This document shows, piece by piece, positions 26,072-34,060 of a stretch of 64,000 nt of DNA. The stretch comes from Streptomyces sp. NBC_01306 (lineage in GTDB: Bacteria; Actinomycetota; Actinomycetes; Streptomycetales; Streptomycetaceae). The number at the start of each line of letters is the position of its first letter. Within the stretch, counting starts at the first letter, position 1. Location: positions 5,461,001-5,525,000 of the forward strand of contig NZ_JAPEPC010000001.1 in NCBI RefSeq assembly GCF_026340465.1, given 5' to 3'. Under the pieces are notes generated by a model. It made no database searches and had not been told where the DNA came from. It was given only the letters and a program-made list of their open reading frames with translations. The position numbers were made by a program, and so were the translations under genes.

Positions 26072-27217
26072 GTGACCAGCGACGCTTCGCCCTCCAGGCG
26101 CGCAGTGCTCGGCCTCGCCGCCGCTGCCGTGCCCGCCGCTCTTCTTGCCACCGGGGCCGCACCGGCCTCGGCCGCCACCGCCGTGGGGGGTGAGCGGCTC
26201 GGCCTCGACGGGATACAGGTGAGTCCCGGCGGCGCGCCCCGGCTTCCGCACCTTGCCGCCCAGTCGTGGCTCGTCGCGGACTACGAGAACGGGGAGGTGC
26301 TGGCCTCCTACCGCGCGCACCACCGGCTGCCGCCCGCCTCCACGCTCAAGATGCTCTTCGCGGACACCGTGCTGCCCAAGTTCGACAAGAAGCTGAAGCA
26401 CCGGGTCACCGCGGCCGATCTGGCGGGCATACCGGAGGGCAGCAGCCTGGTGGGCGTCGAGGCCGGTACGTCCTACACGGTCGACCAGTTGTGGCACGGG
26501 GTCTTCCTGCGCTCCGGCAACGACGCCGTCCATGTGCTCAGCGCCATGAACGGCGGAGTGCCCGCCACCGTGCGCGAGATGGCGGCGAAGGCCGTCGACC
26601 TGCAGGCCCTCGACACCCATGTCGTCAGCCCGGACGGATACGACCACCCCGGGCAGGTGTCATCGGCGTACGACCTGTCGCTGTTCGCCCGGCACGGGCT
26701 GCGGAACGCCGACTTCCGGGGCTACTGCGGGACCCGGATCGCCGAGTTCCCGGCCCGGGGCGGCAAGAAGTTCCAGATCCAGAACACCGACCGGCTGCTC
26801 GGTGTGTACAAGGGCATGATCGGCGTCAAGAACGGCTACACCACACACGCGGGCAACACCTTCACCGGCGCCGCCACCCGCGACGGCCGCACCCTGCTGG
26901 TCACCGTCATGCATCCGGTGAACGGCTACGACCAGGTGTACAAGGACACGTCGGCGCTCCTCGACTGGGGCTTCCGGGCCGCGGGCAAGGTCACTCCGGT
27001 CGGCACGCTCGTCGCCCCGGTCAGCGAGGGCGGCCGCCCCTCGGCCGCCGCCACCCCGGCGCCGGGCCCGAACGCGGCGCGGGCCGGCTCCGGCGGGTCC
27101 GGCGGCTCCTCGTCCTCATGGCCGCTGTTCGGCGCTGGCGGCGGGGCGGCAGCGCTGCTCGCCGCCGGCACGGTGGCCATGCGCAACCGCCGGCCGCGCC
27201 GTACCCGCAAGCACTGA
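26072..27217 (+). CDS. Secreted D-alanyl-D-alanine carboxypeptidase (low-molecular-weight PBP)
   Basis: This 381-aa cell-wall enzyme trims the terminal D-Ala of peptidoglycan. Residues 1-34 form a Tat-like signal (SRRAVLGLAAAAVPAALLAT, ending ASA). The serine peptidase motifs of family S11 are the nucleophile in STLK, SGN in RSGNDAV, and KNG in VKNGYTTHAG in place of KTG. The C-terminus has a Pro/Gly/Ser linker, a membrane helix (LFGAGGGAAALLAAGTVAM) and a basic RRPRRTRKH tail, so it is anchored. The GTG at 26072 lacks an RBS but lies 6 nt after TACGAT, suggesting a leaderless transcript. Confidence 0.9.
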   Translation: MTSDASPSRRAVLGLAAAAVPAALLATGAAPASAATAVGGERLGLDGIQVSPGGAPRLPHLAAQSWLVADYENGEVLASYRAHHRLPPASTLKMLFADTVLPKFDKKLKHRVTAADLAGIPEGSSLVGVEAGTSYTVDQLWHGVFLRSGNDAVHVLSAMNGGVPATVREMAAKAVDLQALDTHVVSPDGYDHPGQVSSAYDLSLFARHGLRNADFRGYCGTRIAEFPARGGKKFQIQNTDRLLGVYKGMIGVKNGYTTHAGNTFTGAATRDGRTLLVTVMHPVNGYDQVYKDTSALLDWGFRAAGKVTPVGTLVAPVSEGGRPSAAATPAPGPNAARAGSGGSGGSSSSWPLFGAGGGAAALLAAGTVAMRNRRPRRTRKH

Positions 27218-27225
27218 ACCGCCCG

Positions 27226-27259
27226 CCGGGGCGGCCGGGCACCCGCCCGGCCGCCCCGG
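27226..27259. terminator. Bidirectional terminator between the carboxypeptidase and phzF-like genes
   Basis: CCGGGGCGGCCGGGC pairs perfectly with GCCCGGCCGCCCCGG (15 bp) across the loop ACCC, between convergent stops at 27217 and 27292. Confidence 0.85.
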
Positions 27260-27291
27260 TCAGCCGGTCGCCTGGGGGCCTTGCGCGCCGG

Positions 27292-28182
27292 TCAGCCGCT
27301 CTCCGCGATACGGGTGCCCGTGCCGCTCACCCGTACCCGCGCGTCGCCCGCCCGCAGTGCGACCGTCAGCTCGCCGGGGCGGCCCATGTCCGCGCCCTGG
27401 TGGAGCGTGAGCACCGCGTCCTCCGCGACGAGGCCCAGCTCACGCGCGTACGCACCGAACGCCGCGGCGGCGGCCCCGGTCGCCGGGTCCTCGACCACGC
27501 CGCCCACCGGGAACGGGTCCCGGACATGGAAGACCGTCTCCGACTCCCGCCACACCAGCTGGAGCGTGGTGAGGTCCAGGGTGTGCATGAACGCGGTCAG
27601 CCGGTCGAAGTCGTACGTGAGGTCCGCCAGCCGGGACCGGGTCGCGGCTGCCAGCACCAGATGGCGCGCGCCGGCGTAGGCGATACGGGGCGGGAGGGCC
27701 GGGTCGAGGTCGGAGGTCTGCCAGCCCAGTGCGCCCAGTGCTTCGCCGACGTCGTCCCCGGCCACGTCGAGGACGGCCGGCTCGACGCTCGTCAGGGTCG
27801 CCCGCAGCGCGCCGCCCTCATCGGCCACCGTGACCGGCACCGTGCCCGCACGGGTGGCGAGGAGGAGATCACCGGGACCGTGCCGTTCGGCGAAGGCGAT
27901 GGCGGTGGCGACCGTCGCGTGCCCGCAGAACGGGACCTCGGCCTGCGGGCTGAAGTACCGGACGGTGAAGGCCCGCCCCGGTTCCCCGCCCAGCCCGGCC
28001 GGCGGCGCGGTGAGAAACGCGGTCTCGCTGTACCCGAGCTCCGCCGCGATCGCGAGCCGCGCCGCGTCGTCGAGCCCGGCGGCGTCCAGCACGACCCCGG
28101 CGGGGTTGCCCCCGGCGGGGTCGGTGGAGAACGCGGTGTAGCGGAGTATTTCGGGGCTGCGGTGGGTGGCGGGTGGCGTCAT
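27292..28182 (-). CDS. PhzF-family isomerase-like protein
   Basis: The protein is 296 aa with two repeated PhzF/DapF-like lobes. The start LRYTAFSTDPAGGNPAGVVLDA carries the family motif with the N-terminal lobe; ELGYSETAFLTAP contains the catalytic Glu; VPFCGHATVATAIAF marks the lobe junction; and VEDPATGAAAAAFGAY is the C-terminal signature. The substrate of this orphan member is unknown, and no phenazine genes are present. The start could also be the ATG at 28215, which overlaps the MazG-like stop as ATGA; 28182 is preferred because family homology begins soon after and the 28215 ATG sits too close to its G-rich stretch. Confidence 0.85.
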   Translation of the reverse strand: MTPPATHRSPEILRYTAFSTDPAGGNPAGVVLDAAGLDDAARLAIAAELGYSETAFLTAPPAGLGGEPGRAFTVRYFSPQAEVPFCGHATVATAIAFAERHGPGDLLLATRAGTVPVTVADEGGALRATLTSVEPAVLDVAGDDVGEALGALGWQTSDLDPALPPRIAYAGARHLVLAAATRSRLADLTYDFDRLTAFMHTLDLTTLQLVWRESETVFHVRDPFPVGGVVEDPATGAAAAAFGAYARELGLVAEDAVLTLHQGADMGRPGELTVALRAGDARVRVSGTGTRIAESG

Positions 28183-28211
28183 GTCCGTTGCCAACTGCCG
28201 ATCCCACGTGA

Positions 28212-28547
28212 TCATTCCCCGGCGGGGTCCGGCCGGCTCAGGGAGCGGTCCGCGACCCGCGCCAGATGACCGGCGAAGACCTCGGCCGCGTCCGGGGTCA
28301 GCGTGCGCAGCGCCACCATCGCCGTCACGATCACATCGCAGAGCTCGGCCTCCACGTCCTGCCAGCTGTGCGATGTGCCCTTGCGGGGATTCTGGCCGGT
28401 GGCGCCGATCACCGCCTGGGCGACCTCGCCGACCTCCTCGGAGAGCTTGAGGATCCGGAGCAGGGTCTCCTCATGAGGGGGCCGGGAGGCGGAATCGGCC
28501 AGCCAGGCGTGGAGTTGGGAGACGGTGGTCCAGGCGTGTTCGTCCAT
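28212..28547 (-). CDS. MazG-like nucleotide pyrophosphohydrolase
   Basis: This is a small all-alpha NTP pyrophosphatase-type protein of 111 aa. The Mg-binding motif is KLSEEVGEVAQAV, and its second acidic pair is in VEAELCDVIVTAMVAL. Family members hydrolyse non-canonical dNTPs; this short form is common in Streptomyces as MazG-like. The ATG at 28547 (MDEHAWTTVSQL) is preferred to one at 28574. It lies in an operon with the phzF-like gene immediately downstream. Confidence 0.85.
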   Translation of the reverse strand: MDEHAWTTVSQLHAWLADSASRPPHEETLLRILKLSEEVGEVAQAVIGATGQNPRKGTSHSWQDVEAELCDVIVTAMVALRTLTPDAAEVFAGHLARVADRSLSRPDPAGE

Positions 28548-28629
28548 GGACGGCACCCTGCCATGCCTGTGCACCGGTTCCCGCGTCAGCGGTTCCCGCG
28601 CCGGTGCTGCTGCCGGTGCGCTCAGCGGG

Positions 28630-29088
28630 TCAGCTGGTGACGTACCCCTTGCCGGGGTGCGACCACGAGACGCTGTCCTTCTTCTTGCCCTTGGAGTCGG
28701 TCAGTGTCGCCGTGTCGCGGTCGTTGTTCCACACATACGCGCCGCGCCTCTGGTACTTGGACGCCGTCGTGTTCGTGCCCTTGCCCGTGTACACGGTGAC
28801 CGACTGGTTCCGCTTGAGGGTGACGCTGCCGAAGGTGTACGTGTGCCGGCTCGCGTCGGTCACCTTCCAGCCCTTGATGCTGACAGTCGACTTGCTCCGG
28901 TTCTGGAGCCGTACCCACTCGCCGTTGAGGCTCTTGTTGGTGCGGGTGTCCTTGCCCGGCGAGTCGTACTGGACCTTGCTGATCTGTACGGGCGATGTGG
29001 CCGCCGAAGCGCTCGGAGCGGTGGCGAGCAGCGCCCCCGCGAGGGCGGTGGCGAGCAGTGCGGCGGAGGCCGTGGAACGTATGCGCAA
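28630..29088 (-). CDS. Secreted lamin-tail domain protein, TTG start
   Basis: The mature protein of about 125 aa follows a signal peptide (LRIRSTASAALLATALAGALLATAPSASA). The rest is one lamin-tail (LTD) immunoglobulin-like domain: VQISKVQYDSPGKDT, NGEWVRLQNRSKSTVSIKGW, TYTFGSVTLKRNQSVTVYTG and YVWNNDRDTATLTDSKGK. The domain is common in exported actinobacterial proteins, often with nucleases, but here it stands alone. No ATG or GTG fits the signal; the TTG at 29088 does, with AGGAG 7 nt upstream. Its role is unknown; binding to wall, DNA or protein is possible. Confidence 0.83.
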   Translation of the reverse strand: MRIRSTASAALLATALAGALLATAPSASAATSPVQISKVQYDSPGKDTRTNKSLNGEWVRLQNRSKSTVSIKGWKVTDASRHTYTFGSVTLKRNQSVTVYTGKGTNTTASKYQRRGAYVWNNDRDTATLTDSKGKKKDSVSWSHPGKGYVTS

Positions 29089-29304
29089 GGTGCGCTCCTG
29101 GTGTGGAAAGTGTGAAGGAACCTTGAAGTAGTGGAGTGTAGAGGGCAGAAGAGGCCGCCGTGCCCGCTTTCCGCCAAGTCGCCTCTCCCTCAACTCGCTT
29201 CTCCACAACTCGCTTCTCCTCAACTCCCCGGCCCGCACGGCCCGGTGCGGTGCGCACGGGCTCGGCCCCACCCACCGCCCGGCCCCCGTCACCCCCCGCC
29301 CGGC

Positions 29305-30057
29305 TCAGCCGCGTCCCACGTACGGCATCGACGTCGCCAGCACCGTCGCGAACTGCACATTCGCCTCCAGTGGCAGGTCCGCCATGTGCAGCACCGTGCG
29401 CGCCACGTCCGCCACGTCCATCACCGGCTCGGCCAGCAGCTCGCCGTTGGCCTGCTTGATGCCGCTGCGCATCCGCTCGGTCATCTCGGTCGCCGCGTTG
29501 CCGATGTCGATCTGCCCGCAGGCGATGCGGTACGGACGGCCGTCCAGGGAGAGGGACTTGGTGAGGCCCGTCAGGGCGTGCTTCGTCGCGGTGTACGCGA
29601 TCGAGTCCGGGCGCGGGGCGTGCGCCGAGATGGAGCCGTTGTTGATGATCCGGCCGCCCTGCGGGTCCTGCTCCTTCATGAGCCGGAAGGCGGCCTGCGC
29701 GCACAGGAACGAACCCGTCAGATTGGTGTCGACGACCCGCCGCCACGCCTCGTACGGAAGGTCCTCCACCGGCACCCCGCCGGGGCCCGAGATGCCCGCG
29801 TTGTTGAAGAGCAGGTCCAGTCGCCCCCAGCGCTCCCGCACCGCGCCGAAGAGCGCGCCCACCTCGTCGGGGGATGTGACGTCCGCCACTACGGGGAAGG
29901 TCTCGCCCCCGGTGAGCGCGGCCGTCCCGGCCAGCTTCTCCATGCGGCGCCCGGCCAGCGCCACCGACCAGCCCGCGTCCGCCAGGGTGCGGGCGACACT
30001 GCGCCCGATACCGGAACCCGCGCCGGTGACCACTGCTGTCTTCCGAGATGTGTTCAT
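29305..30057 (-). CDS. Short-chain dehydrogenase/reductase
   Basis: This 250-aa classical SDR has the coenzyme motif TGAGSGIGRSVARTLADAG, NNAG in LLFNNAGISGPG, catalytic Ser in NNGSISAHAP, and the YxxxK pair in AYTATKHALTG. The Arg after the first strand (AGRRME) suggests NADP(H). The substrate is unknown. The ATG at 30057 starts the family sequence; upstream residues in the open frame are unsupported. It is divergent from the Bcr/CflA exporter gene, and a regulatory or functional link is possible but not shown. Confidence 0.88.
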   Translation of the reverse strand: MNTSRKTAVVTGAGSGIGRSVARTLADAGWSVALAGRRMEKLAGTAALTGGETFPVVADVTSPDEVGALFGAVRERWGRLDLLFNNAGISGPGGVPVEDLPYEAWRRVVDTNLTGSFLCAQAAFRLMKEQDPQGGRIINNGSISAHAPRPDSIAYTATKHALTGLTKSLSLDGRPYRIACGQIDIGNAATEMTERMRSGIKQANGELLAEPVMDVADVARTVLHMADLPLEANVQFATVLATSMPYVGRG

Positions 30058-30193
30058 GGGGGCGCAGATTACGACAGGGCAGGTCCCGGGGCGGGCCCCG
30101 GTACCGGCGGGGGGCGCGGTCCCGACCGTGCGCCGGGCGTGCATCACCCCGGCTCGCGTGATCCGTCTTTATCACACCCGCTGAGCTGAGAGT

Positions 30194-31480
30194 ATGGGGG
30201 CCATGCCGAAGACCTCTGCCCCGGAGCACATACGCACCGGGCTCCCCGCCCCTGCCGTCGCCCGCACCACCGGAATCCTGGTCACCCTCGTCCTCGGCGG
30301 GCTCACCGCGCTGCCCGCGCTCTCGATGGACATGTATCTCCCCGCGCTGCCCGAGGTCACGGACGCGCTGCACTCGCCCGCCGCCACCGTTCAGCTCACC
30401 CTCACCGCCTGCCTGATCGGTATGGCGCTCGGCCAGCTCGTCGTCGGTCCGATGAGTGACAAGTGGGGAAGGCGGCGGCCGCTCCTCATCGGCATGGCTG
30501 TGTACGTCGCCGCCACCGCGGTCTGCGCCTTCGCGCCGAGTGTCGAACTGCTCATCGGCTTCCGGCTGTTGCAGGGTCTCGCGGGCTCCGCGGGCATCGT
30601 GATCGCCCGTGCGGTGGTGCGCGATCTCTACGACGGTCTGGAGATGGCGCGGTTCTTCTCCACGCTGATGCTGATCTCCGGCGTCGCCCCGATCGTCGCC
30701 CCGCTCATCGGCGGCCAGATCCTCCAGATCACCGACTGGCGCGGAGTCTTCGTCCTGCTCACCGTGGTCGGCTCGCTGCTCACCCTCGTGGTGTGGAAGT
30801 GGCTGCACGAAACGCTGCCGCCCGAGCGGCGGCACACCGGCGGTGTGGGCCACGCGCTGCGGACCATGCGCACGCTCATCGCCGACCGGGTCTTCACCGG
30901 CTATCTGCTCGCCGGGGGTCTCGCCTTCGGGGCGCTCTTCGCGTACATCTCGGCTTCGCCCTTCGTCGTGCAGGACATCTACGGGGCGTCGCCGCAGATG
31001 TTCAGCCTGCTCTTCGGGATCAACTCGGTCGGTCTGGTCGCGGTCGGCCAGATCAACGGCAAGCTGCTCGTCGGCCGGGTCAGCCTGGACAAGGCGCTCG
31101 GTTTCGGGCTGACGGTCATCACACTCGCCGCCACGGCGCTGCTGCTGATGACATCCGGGGTCTTCGGCCACGTCGGCCTCTTCCCGATCGCCGCCGGGCT
31201 CTTCGTCCTGATGTCGGCGATGGGCCTGGCCATGCCGAACACCAACGCGCAGGCGCTGATGCGCACCCCGCACGCCGCGGGATCGGCCTCGGCGCTGCTC
31301 GGCAGCTCCACCTTCCTGCTCGGCGCGGTGGCGTCCCCGCTGGTCGGCATCGCGGGCGAGGCGACGGCCGCCCCGATGGCCGTGGTCCAACTGGTGTGCG
31401 GGCTGGGCGCGATGACCTGCTTCCTGGTGCTGTGCCGGCCGTGGCAGCGCAGGGCGCCCGCGGTGGCGGCAACACTGTAG
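30194..31480 (+). CDS. Bcr/CflA-family multidrug MFS exporter
   Basis: The protein is 428 aa with 12 predicted membrane helices. The Bcr/CflA signature MDMYLPALPEVT follows helix 1; GQLVVGPMSDKWGRRRPLL is motif A of drug:H+ antiporters; RLLQGLAGSAGIVIARAVVRDLY carries motif B. It probably exports a hydrophilic drug or metabolite using the proton gradient. The start is ATG at 30194 or 30203; the latter has G-rich sequence only 2 nt away. It ends about 190 bp before the KAS III gene, so it could also serve as that cluster's exporter, although the gap argues against one transcript. Confidence 0.9.
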   Translation: MGAMPKTSAPEHIRTGLPAPAVARTTGILVTLVLGGLTALPALSMDMYLPALPEVTDALHSPAATVQLTLTACLIGMALGQLVVGPMSDKWGRRRPLLIGMAVYVAATAVCAFAPSVELLIGFRLLQGLAGSAGIVIARAVVRDLYDGLEMARFFSTLMLISGVAPIVAPLIGGQILQITDWRGVFVLLTVVGSLLTLVVWKWLHETLPPERRHTGGVGHALRTMRTLIADRVFTGYLLAGGLAFGALFAYISASPFVVQDIYGASPQMFSLLFGINSVGLVAVGQINGKLLVGRVSLDKALGFGLTVITLAATALLLMTSGVFGHVGLFPIAAGLFVLMSAMGLAMPNTNAQALMRTPHAAGSASALLGSSTFLLGAVASPLVGIAGEATAAPMAVVQLVCGLGAMTCFLVLCRPWQRRAPAVAATL

Positions 31481-31617
31481 CCACCCGGGTGCGGCGGTGC
31501 GCCGCTTCGGCCGCCCGGCCGGTCCGTATCGAAGCGTCGCAGGTCATGGCGGTGTACGGACGCGGTTCGAACGGCTGACCAAGGGCCACCCGTTCGGCCC
31601 CGTGCTGCGAAACCCTT

Positions 31618-31666
31618 CCCCCTCGTAAGCCGTTCTGCTGCCGCAGACAGCGTACGGACGAGGGGG
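31618..31666 (+). promoter_or_regulatory. Leader hairpin that would cover the ribosome site of the KAS III gene
   Basis: CCCCCTCGT (31618-31626) pairs perfectly with ACGAGGGGG (31658-31666). The 3' arm lies in the G-rich ribosome site GAGGGGGGGACGGG just before the GTG at 31674. The loop contains CTGCTGCCGCAG, which could form a smaller stem. Translational control is inferred; it could also act as an attenuator of upstream transcription. Confidence 0.5.
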
Positions 31667-31673
31667 GGACGGG

Positions 31674-32834
31674 GTGGCTCTGGTCGAGTCGGTGGCCGGG
31701 TGGGTGCCGCCGTGGCGCGTGACCAACGACGAATTACCCGCGCACTGGGGTGTGGACGACCACTGGGTGCGCACCCGGACCGGGATCGCGGCCCGTCACC
31801 GGAGCGGTCCCGGCGTCTCCACCGGGGACCTGGCGTACGCGGCGGCCCGGCTGCTCCTGGAGCGCGCGGGCCATCCGCGCGTCGACGCGCTCGTCCTGGC
31901 CACGGCCACCCCCGACCACCCGTGTCCGGCCACGGCTCCCGCCGTCGCCGCCCGGCTGGGCCTGGGTTCCGTCGCGGCGGTCGACGTGTCGGCGGTGTGC
32001 AGCGGCTTCATCTACGGGCTGGCCTGCGCCCAGGGTCTGGTGGCCGCCGGAATCGCCGAGCGTGTCCTGCTGGCCGGCGCCGACACGTACTCCGGCTGGC
32101 TCGACCCGGACGACCACAGGTCCGGGGTCGTCTTCGGCGACGGCGCGGGGGCCGCGCTGGTCGCGGCGGGGCCCGCCGGAGCCCCCGGGGAACTGCTCGG
32201 CTTCGACCTGGGCAGCGACGGCACCGGACACGACCTGATCACCGTGGCGGGCGGCGGCTCGCGGGCGCGGTCCGCGCGGGGACCCGCAGCGCCGGGCGAC
32301 GGCTACTTCCGGATGCGCGGCGGAGCCGTCTACCAGCAGGCCGTCGAGCGGATGACGGCCTCCTGCCGGACCCTCCTCGCCAAGCTGGACTGGGACCCCG
32401 GGCAGGTCGACCACTTCGTACCGCACCAGGCCAACGGCCGGATCCTCAGCGCGGTCGCCGAGCGGCTGGGCATCGACCCCGCCCGGTGCGTGACCCACCT
32501 GGACCGTGTCGGCAACACCGGCGCCGCCTCCATTCCGCTCGCACTCGCCGACGCGGATGCCAGGGGTGCGCTGCGGACCGGCGACCGCGTACTGCTGACC
32601 GCCTTCGGCGGCGGCCTGACCTGGGGGTCGGCGGCGCTGCGCTGGGCCGGTCCGGCCGCCGCCGCCGGCGGGTCAGCTGCTTCTGCCGCCTCCGCCCGGT
32701 CAGCTGCCTCGGCTGCTGGTTCAGCTGTGTCTGACGGCATCCCCGCTTCCCGTACGACTGCTTCCCGTACGACCGCTTTCCGTACCACCGCTGCGCGGCC
32801 CGCCGCGGCCGCACTCTCCGAGGAGCTCTCATGA
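31674..32834 (+). CDS. 3-oxoacyl-ACP synthase III-like (KAS III) with TTA codon
   Basis: The protein is 386 aa. The FabH-type catalytic triad is intact: Cys109 in SAVCSGF, His251 in PHQANGR, and Asn281 in VGNTGAAS. It should start an acyl chain by condensing an acyl-CoA with malonyl-ACP, or transfer an acyl group. Beyond the ~322-residue core, a ~60-residue Ala/Ser/Thr-rich tail is encoded partly by three 15-bp repeats (32746-32790). Codon 21 is TTA (31734-31736), so translation should need the bldA tRNA. A G-rich ribosome site precedes the GTG at 31674. It is the first gene of the cluster and overlaps the next gene by 4 nt. Confidence 0.88.
   Translation: MALVESVAGWVPPWRVTNDELPAHWGVDDHWVRTRTGIAARHRSGPGVSTGDLAYAAARLLLERAGHPRVDALVLATATPDHPCPATAPAVAARLGLGSVAAVDVSAVCSGFIYGLACAQGLVAAGIAERVLLAGADTYSGWLDPDDHRSGVVFGDGAGAALVAAGPAGAPGELLGFDLGSDGTGHDLITVAGGGSRARSARGPAAPGDGYFRMRGGAVYQQAVERMTASCRTLLAKLDWDPGQVDHFVPHQANGRILSAVAERLGIDPARCVTHLDRVGNTGAASIPLALADADARGALRTGDRVLLTAFGGGLTWGSAALRWAGPAAAAGGSAASAASARSAASAAGSAVSDGIPASRTTASRTTAFRTTAARPAAAALSEELS
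32746..32790 (+). repeat. Three 15-bp in-frame tandem repeats in the KAS III tail
   Basis: GCTTCCCGTACGACT, GCTTCCCGTACGACC and GCTTTCCGTACCACC follow each other and encode a repeated ASRTT/AFRTT-type motif outside the catalytic fold. Confidence 0.8.
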
Positions 32835-34057
32835 GGACACCCGAGATCGCTGTGACCGGACTGGGGATGATCACCCCGGGTGGCGTCGGTGCGGCCGAGA
32901 CCTGGGAAGAGGTCCGCGCCGGGCGGCCCACCGCCCGCCGGCTGCCCGAACTGCGCGGCCTGCCGGTCGACTTCGGCTGTCCCGTGGACGGGGTCGACCT
33001 GGACGCCGCGGTCGGCGGACGGAAGACCTGGCGGATGCACCGGTTCGTCAAACTGGCGGTGATCGCGGCCCGGCAGGCCGTCGCCGACGCCGGGCTCGAC
33101 CCCGCGGGCTGGGACGGCGGCCGGGTGGGGGTCGTCATCGGTGTCGGAGTCGGCGGCGTCTCCGTTCTCACCGACAACGCCCTGCGGCTGAGCGCCGAAG
33201 GCCCGGGCGCGGTCTCCCCGCTGCTGGTGCCGATGATGATCCCCAACGCGGCCGCGGGCGAGGTCGCCATCGCGCTGTCGGCGCACGGGCCGAGTCTGGC
33301 ACCCGCCACCGCCTGCGCGTCCGGCGCCACGGCCATCGCCGTCGCCCGTGACCTGCTGGCGTCCGGGCAGTGCGACGTCGTGGTGGCCGGGGGAGCGGAG
33401 TCGGTTCTCCAGCCGCTCGTGGTGTCCGGATTCGCGCAGATGGGCGCCGTGTCGAGGCGCTGCGACGACCCGGCGGGGGCGTCCAGGCCGTTCGCCGGGG
33501 ACCGGGACGGTTTCGTCATCGCCGAGGGCGCCGGGATGCTGGTTCTGGAGCGGGCCGCCGACGCGGCGGCGCGAGGGGGCCGGGCGCGGGCGCTGCTCGC
33601 CGGGGTGGGATCGACCACCGACGCGCACCACCCCACCGCCCCCGACCCGCGCGGCCGCTGTGCGCAGGCCGCCGTCGAGGAGGCGCTGCGGGACGCGGGC
33701 TGGAGTCCCTACGACGTCGGGCACGTCAACGCGCACGGCACGTCCACCCCGCTCAACGACGCGATGGAGGCCGACGTGATCGCGCGGGTCTTCCCGCACT
33801 GGCCACCGGTGACCTCGGCCAAGGGCGTCCTGGGGCACTCGCTCGCGGCGGCCGGGGCGATCGAGGCCGCGCTGACCGTACTGACCCTGGAGGAGGGCGT
33901 CATCCCGCCGATCGCCAATCTGGACGCCCCCGCTGTGGAGTTCGACCTGAACTGTGTGACCAAGCAAGCGCGCCGCGAATCGGTGGAGCGGGCCGTCAGC
34001 CACTCCTTCGGCTTCGGCGGGCACAACGTGGTGCTGGCCTTCCAGCGCGGAGCGTGA
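32831..34057 (+). CDS. Beta-ketoacyl-ACP synthase II-like enzyme (first copy)
   Basis: This is a 408-aa FabF-like condensing enzyme. The active-site residues are complete: Cys162 in TACASGAT, His302 in NAHGTST, Lys331 and His336 in AKGVLGHS. It is therefore a catalytic KS, not a chain-length factor. Its best visible relative is the second copy at 36575-37801: same length, nearly the same register, and the same ends (SHSFGFGGHN). It should elongate ACP-bound chains by Claisen condensation with malonyl-ACP. The start overlaps the KAS III stop as ATGA. Confidence 0.9.
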   Translation: MRTPEIAVTGLGMITPGGVGAAETWEEVRAGRPTARRLPELRGLPVDFGCPVDGVDLDAAVGGRKTWRMHRFVKLAVIAARQAVADAGLDPAGWDGGRVGVVIGVGVGGVSVLTDNALRLSAEGPGAVSPLLVPMMIPNAAAGEVAIALSAHGPSLAPATACASGATAIAVARDLLASGQCDVVVAGGAESVLQPLVVSGFAQMGAVSRRCDDPAGASRPFAGDRDGFVIAEGAGMLVLERAADAAARGGRARALLAGVGSTTDAHHPTAPDPRGRCAQAAVEEALRDAGWSPYDVGHVNAHGTSTPLNDAMEADVIARVFPHWPPVTSAKGVLGHSLAAAGAIEAALTVLTLEEGVIPPIANLDAPAVEFDLNCVTKQARRESVERAVSHSFGFGGHNVVLAFQRGA

Positions 34058-34060
34058 GAC

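Noticed and set aside
27292..28182. Phenazine biosynthesis gene
   Set aside because: Only a PhzF-family protein is present; none of the other phz genes occur, and orphan PhzF-like proteins are common in bacteria.
28622..31390. Long minus-strand frame covering the lamin-tail, SDR and Bcr/CflA genes
   Set aside because: It is only the stop-free alternative frame of high-GC DNA; the true genes in other frames carry clear family motifs.
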